Of a stretch of 7,555 nt of DNA, positions 5,721-7,555 are shown piece by piece. Both the position numbers and the translations under genes were made by a program. The notes beneath the pieces are model-generated. The model saw only the letters and a list, made by a program, of their open reading frames with translations. It ran no database searches and was not told the origin of the DNA. Location of the stretch: positions 1 to 7,555 of the forward strand of contig DBMS01000254.1 in NCBI GenBank assembly GCA_002297665.1, read 5' to 3'. This stretch comes from Holophagaceae bacterium UBA692. Its GTDB lineage: Bacteria > Acidobacteriota > Holophagae > Holophagales > Holophagaceae. Every line of letters begins with the position of its first letter. The first letter of the stretch is position 1.

Positions 5721-6581
5721 TCAATTCTCACGGGTGATGAAGGGCTCCAGGCCCCGGTCCTTGAAGAGCTTGGTGATGAGGTCCGAAGCCTTCTGGGCCT
5801 CGTCCTGGGTGGCGTAGCTGCCCACCCGCACCCGCTTGACCGTCACGCCCCCCCGGGTCCGGGCCTCCACGAGGTTCACGGGGCCCACGGCCGACTGCAA
5901 TTCCTTGGAAATCCGCGCGATGTTGGCAGGATCGGCCAGCGCGGCCACCTGGACGGTGTAGGCGTCGCCCAGCATGGAGGCGGGATCGATGGGGGCCGGT
6001 TTGCCCTGGGTGTCCACGGAGCGGATGCGCACCCGGGAGGTGCCGCGGCCATGCATGCCCAGTTCCTTGGCCGCCCGTTCCGACACGTCCAGCATGCGCC
6101 CCCGGATGAAGGGGCCGCGGTCGTTCACCCGGAGGATGGCGCGCTTTCCCGTGTCCAGGTTGCGCACCTCGATCATGGCGCCGAACGGCAGGGTTCGATG
6201 GGCGCAGGTGAGCTCCCGGGGATCGAAGGTCTCGCCGTTGGCCGTGGCCCGGCCGGCGAAGCCGTCGTCCTCCCCGCCGTACCAGCTGGCTTCGCCGGTC
6301 TCGGTGTAGACCTTGGCCTCGGCGCGCTCGCCGGGCTCCTCCTGGGCCGGAGTTTCGGGAACGGTCACGACGGGCGCCGCCTCGGGCCGGGTGCAGTGGA
6401 GGGAGAAGAGGAGGACCACCACCACCGCCGTGGCCCGGCTCAGGGCCCGGGCTTTCCGGAGGAGGTTCACCTGGATCAGGGAAGGCGCCGCGACGACGGG
6501 ATGGCAGACCACCTGGATGTCTTCGATCCAGACGCTGAAATGCCTGCTCCAGTTCTGAGTGCACAGCGCATTGAAGTCCAT
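5721..6581 (-). CDS. rlpA: RlpA-like septal lytic transglycosylase with SPOR domain
   Basis: RlpA proteins cleave peptidoglycan strands lacking stem peptides; they reach the division septum through a SPOR domain. The DPBB domain spans about residues 91-188, with G-E-A-S-W-Y-G (96-102), A-N-G-E-T-F-D, A-H-R-T-L-P-F-G (127-134) and V-N-D-R-G-P-F (152-158). Glu117, His128 and Asp154 keep the same spacing as the catalytic residues of Pseudomonas RlpA, so the enzyme looks active. A SPOR domain follows at about 206-282 (Y-T-V-Q-V-A-A-L through R-V-G-S-Y). A hydrophobic segment at about 50-62 ends in S-L-H-C, a poor lipobox, so lipoprotein status is doubtful. ATG at 6581 was chosen because GGAG lies four bases upstream and the following 37 codons have the GC-rich third positions of real coding sequence. 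GTG at 6470 would give a more usual signal peptide but lacks a ribosome site. A good promoter lies directly upstream. Confidence 0.93.
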   Translation of the reverse strand: MDFNALCTQNWSRHFSVWIEDIQVVCHPVVAAPSLIQVNLLRKARALSRATAVVVVLLFSLHCTRPEAAPVVTVPETPAQEEPGERAEAKVYTETGEASWYGGEDDGFAGRATANGETFDPRELTCAHRTLPFGAMIEVRNLDTGKRAILRVNDRGPFIRGRMLDVSERAAKELGMHGRGTSRVRIRSVDTQGKPAPIDPASMLGDAYTVQVAALADPANIARISKELQSAVGPVNLVEARTRGGVTVKRVRVGSYATQDEAQKASDLITKLFKDRGLEPFITREN

Positions 6582-6625
6582 GGTTCTCCGGAAAGATCTT
6601 TGGGCGGTTTGAATCCCAAACTTCC

Positions 6626-6653
6626 ATTTTAACCATTTCTTCGCATTTGTAAA
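6626..6653 (-). promoter_or_regulatory. Probable sigma-70 promoter of the rlpA-ispD-lpxC operon
   Basis: On the minus strand TTTACA (6653-6648) is followed after 16 bases by TAAAAT (6631-6626). Both boxes match the consensus at five of six positions. Transcription would start near 6619, leaving a leader of about 38 bases before the rlpA ATG at 6581. The -35 box lies inside one of two matching near-palindromes, so a repressor or other regulator could act here. Evidence is sequence match only. Confidence 0.6.
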
Positions 6654-6655
6654 TT
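6644..6655. promoter_or_regulatory. Possible operator, proximal half of an inverted pair
   Basis: The plus strand reads CATTTGTAAATT, a near-palindrome with ATTT/AAAT arms around GT. Eleven of its bases (6645-6655) are the exact reverse complement of 6680-6690. It covers the -35 box of the proposed rlpA promoter, a typical place for a repressor site. The binding protein is unknown. Confidence 0.4.
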
Positions 6656-6679
6656 GACATCCAACCGGAAGGGCTACCG

Positions 6680-6691
6680 AATTTACAAATT
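6680..6691. promoter_or_regulatory. Possible operator, distal half of an inverted pair
   Basis: The plus strand reads AATTTACAAATT, with perfect 5-base arms around AC. Its centre lies 36 bases upstream, relative to rlpA transcription, of the centre of the matching site at 6644-6655. Repeated copies of the same site in a short promoter region suggest a specific DNA-binding protein, although AT-richness alone could give partial matches. Confidence 0.4.
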
Positions 6692-6736
6692 GGCCGCCTT
6701 AATCAAGTATGTCGAATAATATACTGCAGATAATTT

Positions 6737-7555
6737 TTACTGCGCCTTGGGGATTTCGGAGAAGCGGAAGACCTTCGGACGGTTCCGCTCGCCCTGGAAG
6801 GCGGGGGGGAGACGCTTGATCTCCTTCTCGGCGGCATCCTTGCCGGCAAAGTTGCCGTAGAGCACCTGGTAGCAGGTCCTCCCGTCCCGGAGGGTCATGG
6901 GGAGGATGAACAGGTCGGGCTTGCCGTCCTTGAAGAGTTCGGAGACCCGCCGGATGGTCTCGCCCTGGCAGGCGATCTCCAGGCGAAGGACGAAGTGGCC
7001 GGCCGGCGAATCCTTGACGTGTTGCGCCCCCTGGGCCACGGCCCGGGTCAGGTCGCCCTTGCGCAGCGCCTCCAGGCGTTCGGGGAGGCTGGCGCCCATG
7101 GCCTTGGCCTTGGGTTCGGCCTTGGCCTTGGGCTCGGGCTTGGCCTTGGGTTCGGGCTTGGCCTCGGGCTTGGCCTCGGGCTTGGCCTCGGGCTTGGGCT
7201 CCGGTTTGGGGGGTTCGGGTTCGACGTGGGCCGGTTCGGCGGGGGTCGGGACCGCGATGGAGGGGGCGGGCTCCGCTTTGGGTTTGTCGGACACGGGCTG
7301 GGCCGGTTCCCCGGGCAGGGCCTTGGGCACGGGGGGGTGGCCCTTGCGGCGCATCCAGAAGAAGCCGCCGAAAAGGCAAGCGGCGAGCAGGAGGCCCACT
7401 CCCGCCCACCGGAGGCTGGACGGCCGGGGCAGGTCAGGCTCGGGCGGCGGTGCGTCCACCGGGGTCGCCTCGGGGGGCACCGTCAGCATCACCCGGGGCT
7501 CCTCGGCCAGGGTCTCGGGAAGGGGGGGCAGTTCCACGGAGGGGGTGGGAAGTTC
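6737..7555 (-). CDS. Membrane-anchored SPOR-domain protein (N-terminus beyond window)
   Basis: The frame is open from the right edge to the TAA at 6739-6737. The first internal start is GTG at 7537, but the six codons upstream are open and the bases before it (ACCCCCTCC) offer no ribosome site, so the gene probably begins outside the window. Numbered from that GTG: residues 1-43 are Pro/Glu-rich and probably cytoplasmic, 44-62 form one membrane helix followed by M-R-R-K, 63-150 are a Pro/Lys/Glu/Ala linker with K-P-E-A repeats, and about 181-247 look like a SPOR domain (F-V-L-R-L-E-I at its start, then T-C-Y-Q-V-L-Y-G-N-F and a closing L-P-P-A-F). SPOR domains bind denuded glycan at the septum. 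The layout recalls DamX-type division proteins, though the missing N-terminus could hold another domain such as a kinase. It lies on the same strand as rlpA but is separated from it by a promoter region. Confidence 0.8.
   Translation of the reverse strand, partial: ELPTPSVELPPLPETLAEEPRVMLTVPPEATPVDAPPPEPDLPRPSSLRWAGVGLLLAACLFGGFFWMRRKGHPPVPKALPGEPAQPVSDKPKAEPAPSIAVPTPAEPAHVEPEPPKPEPKPEAKPEAKPEAKPEPKAKPEPKAKAEPKAKAMGASLPERLEALRKGDLTRAVAQGAQHVKDSPAGHFVLRLEIACQGETIRRVSELFKDGKPDLFILPMTLRDGRTCYQVLYGNFAGKDAAEKEIKRLPPAFQGERNRPKVFRFSEIPKAQ
7100..7219. repeat. Degenerate 12-base repeats encoding a Lys-Pro-Glu-Ala linker
   Basis: The plus strand carries repeated units close to GGCTTGGCCTCG and GGCCTTGGGTTC. 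On the coding (minus) strand they encode about 40 residues of K-P-E-A, K-P-E-P and K-A-K-P units in the SPOR protein. Such linkers span the periplasm between a membrane helix and a SPOR domain. Copy number may vary between strains. Confidence 0.75.

Larger units (their letters stand above)
6582..6736. other. AT-rich intergenic regulatory region
   Basis: This 155-base gap is the only clearly non-coding, AT-rich stretch in a window of about 70% GC. It separates the SPOR protein stop at 6737 from rlpA. It contains a promoter for rlpA, two near-palindromes and a weak AT-rich inverted pair (AGTAT at 6706-6710 with ATACT at 6721-6725) that lacks a T-tract and is not a convincing terminator. No RNA gene or small frame with a credible start was seen. 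Confidence 0.7.

Noticed and set aside
6654..6659. A perfect TTGACA on the plus strand
   Set aside because: No matching -10 box lies 16-18 bases downstream, and no plus-strand gene follows.
5728..6660. A 310-codon minus-strand frame over rlpA starting in the AT-rich gap
   Set aside because: It is out of frame with the DPBB and SPOR domains and rich in Arg/Gly/Pro, so it is a shadow of rlpA.
6706..6725. AT-rich inverted pair after the SPOR protein stop, considered as a terminator
   Set aside because: The stem is only five base pairs, all but one of each strand's bases being A or T, and no T-tract follows on the minus strand.
7100..7219. Short tandem repeats considered as a CRISPR or mobile-element trace
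   Set aside because: There are no spacers. The units stay in frame and encode a typical Lys-Pro-Glu-Ala periplasmic linker.

Overview
The window is about 70% GC and every gene I can support lies on the minus strand, so transcription runs from the right edge to the left. LpxC (lipid A synthesis), an RlpA-type septal wall enzyme and two SPOR domains show a Gram-negative (diderm) bacterium with a peptidoglycan wall. Very high GC3, dense alanine/proline-rich proteins and this style of envelope gene suggest a high-GC group such as Acidobacteriota (Holophaga/Geothrix type). That assignment is inference and not proven by the sequence.

Layout in transcription order. (1) 7555-6737: an inner-membrane protein with a Lys/Pro/Glu/Ala-rich linker and a C-terminal SPOR domain; its reading frame runs off the right edge. 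(2) 6736-6582: the only AT-rich, non-coding stretch, holding a good sigma-70-type promoter and two matching near-palindromes, one of which covers the -35 box. (3) 6581-5721: RlpA-like protein with a DPBB and a SPOR domain. (4) 5719-4937: IspD (isoprenoid precursor synthesis). (5) 4882-3962: LpxC. (6) 3895-2609: a HAD-IA phosphatase fused to an N-terminal domain that looks like a degenerate HisC aminotransferase core. (7) 2612-1989: a HisH-like glutaminase subunit with Gly in place of the catalytic Cys. (8) 1979-1344: a HisF-like barrel with both catalytic Asp residues and the phosphate-binding glycine loops replaced. (9) 1335-1: a secreted protein of unknown function, cut by the left edge and open for all 445 codons in the window.

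Genes 3 to 9 are tightly spaced (overlaps or gaps of at most about 70 bases) and probably form one transcript from the promoter at 6626-6653. The first part is classical envelope biology: septal glycan processing, the precursor of the undecaprenyl carrier lipid, and lipid A. The second part is unusual. Three consecutive genes look like histidine-biosynthesis enzymes (HisC plus histidinol-phosphatase-like HAD, HisH, HisF), yet each His-enzyme domain has lost its key catalytic residues while the frames stay open and the HAD phosphatase site looks intact. Several residues known to matter at the HisH-HisF interface appear retained. I read this as a repurposed 'ghost' histidine module, possibly a pseudoenzyme complex serving or regulating the phosphatase. 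It is the part of the window most worth following up.
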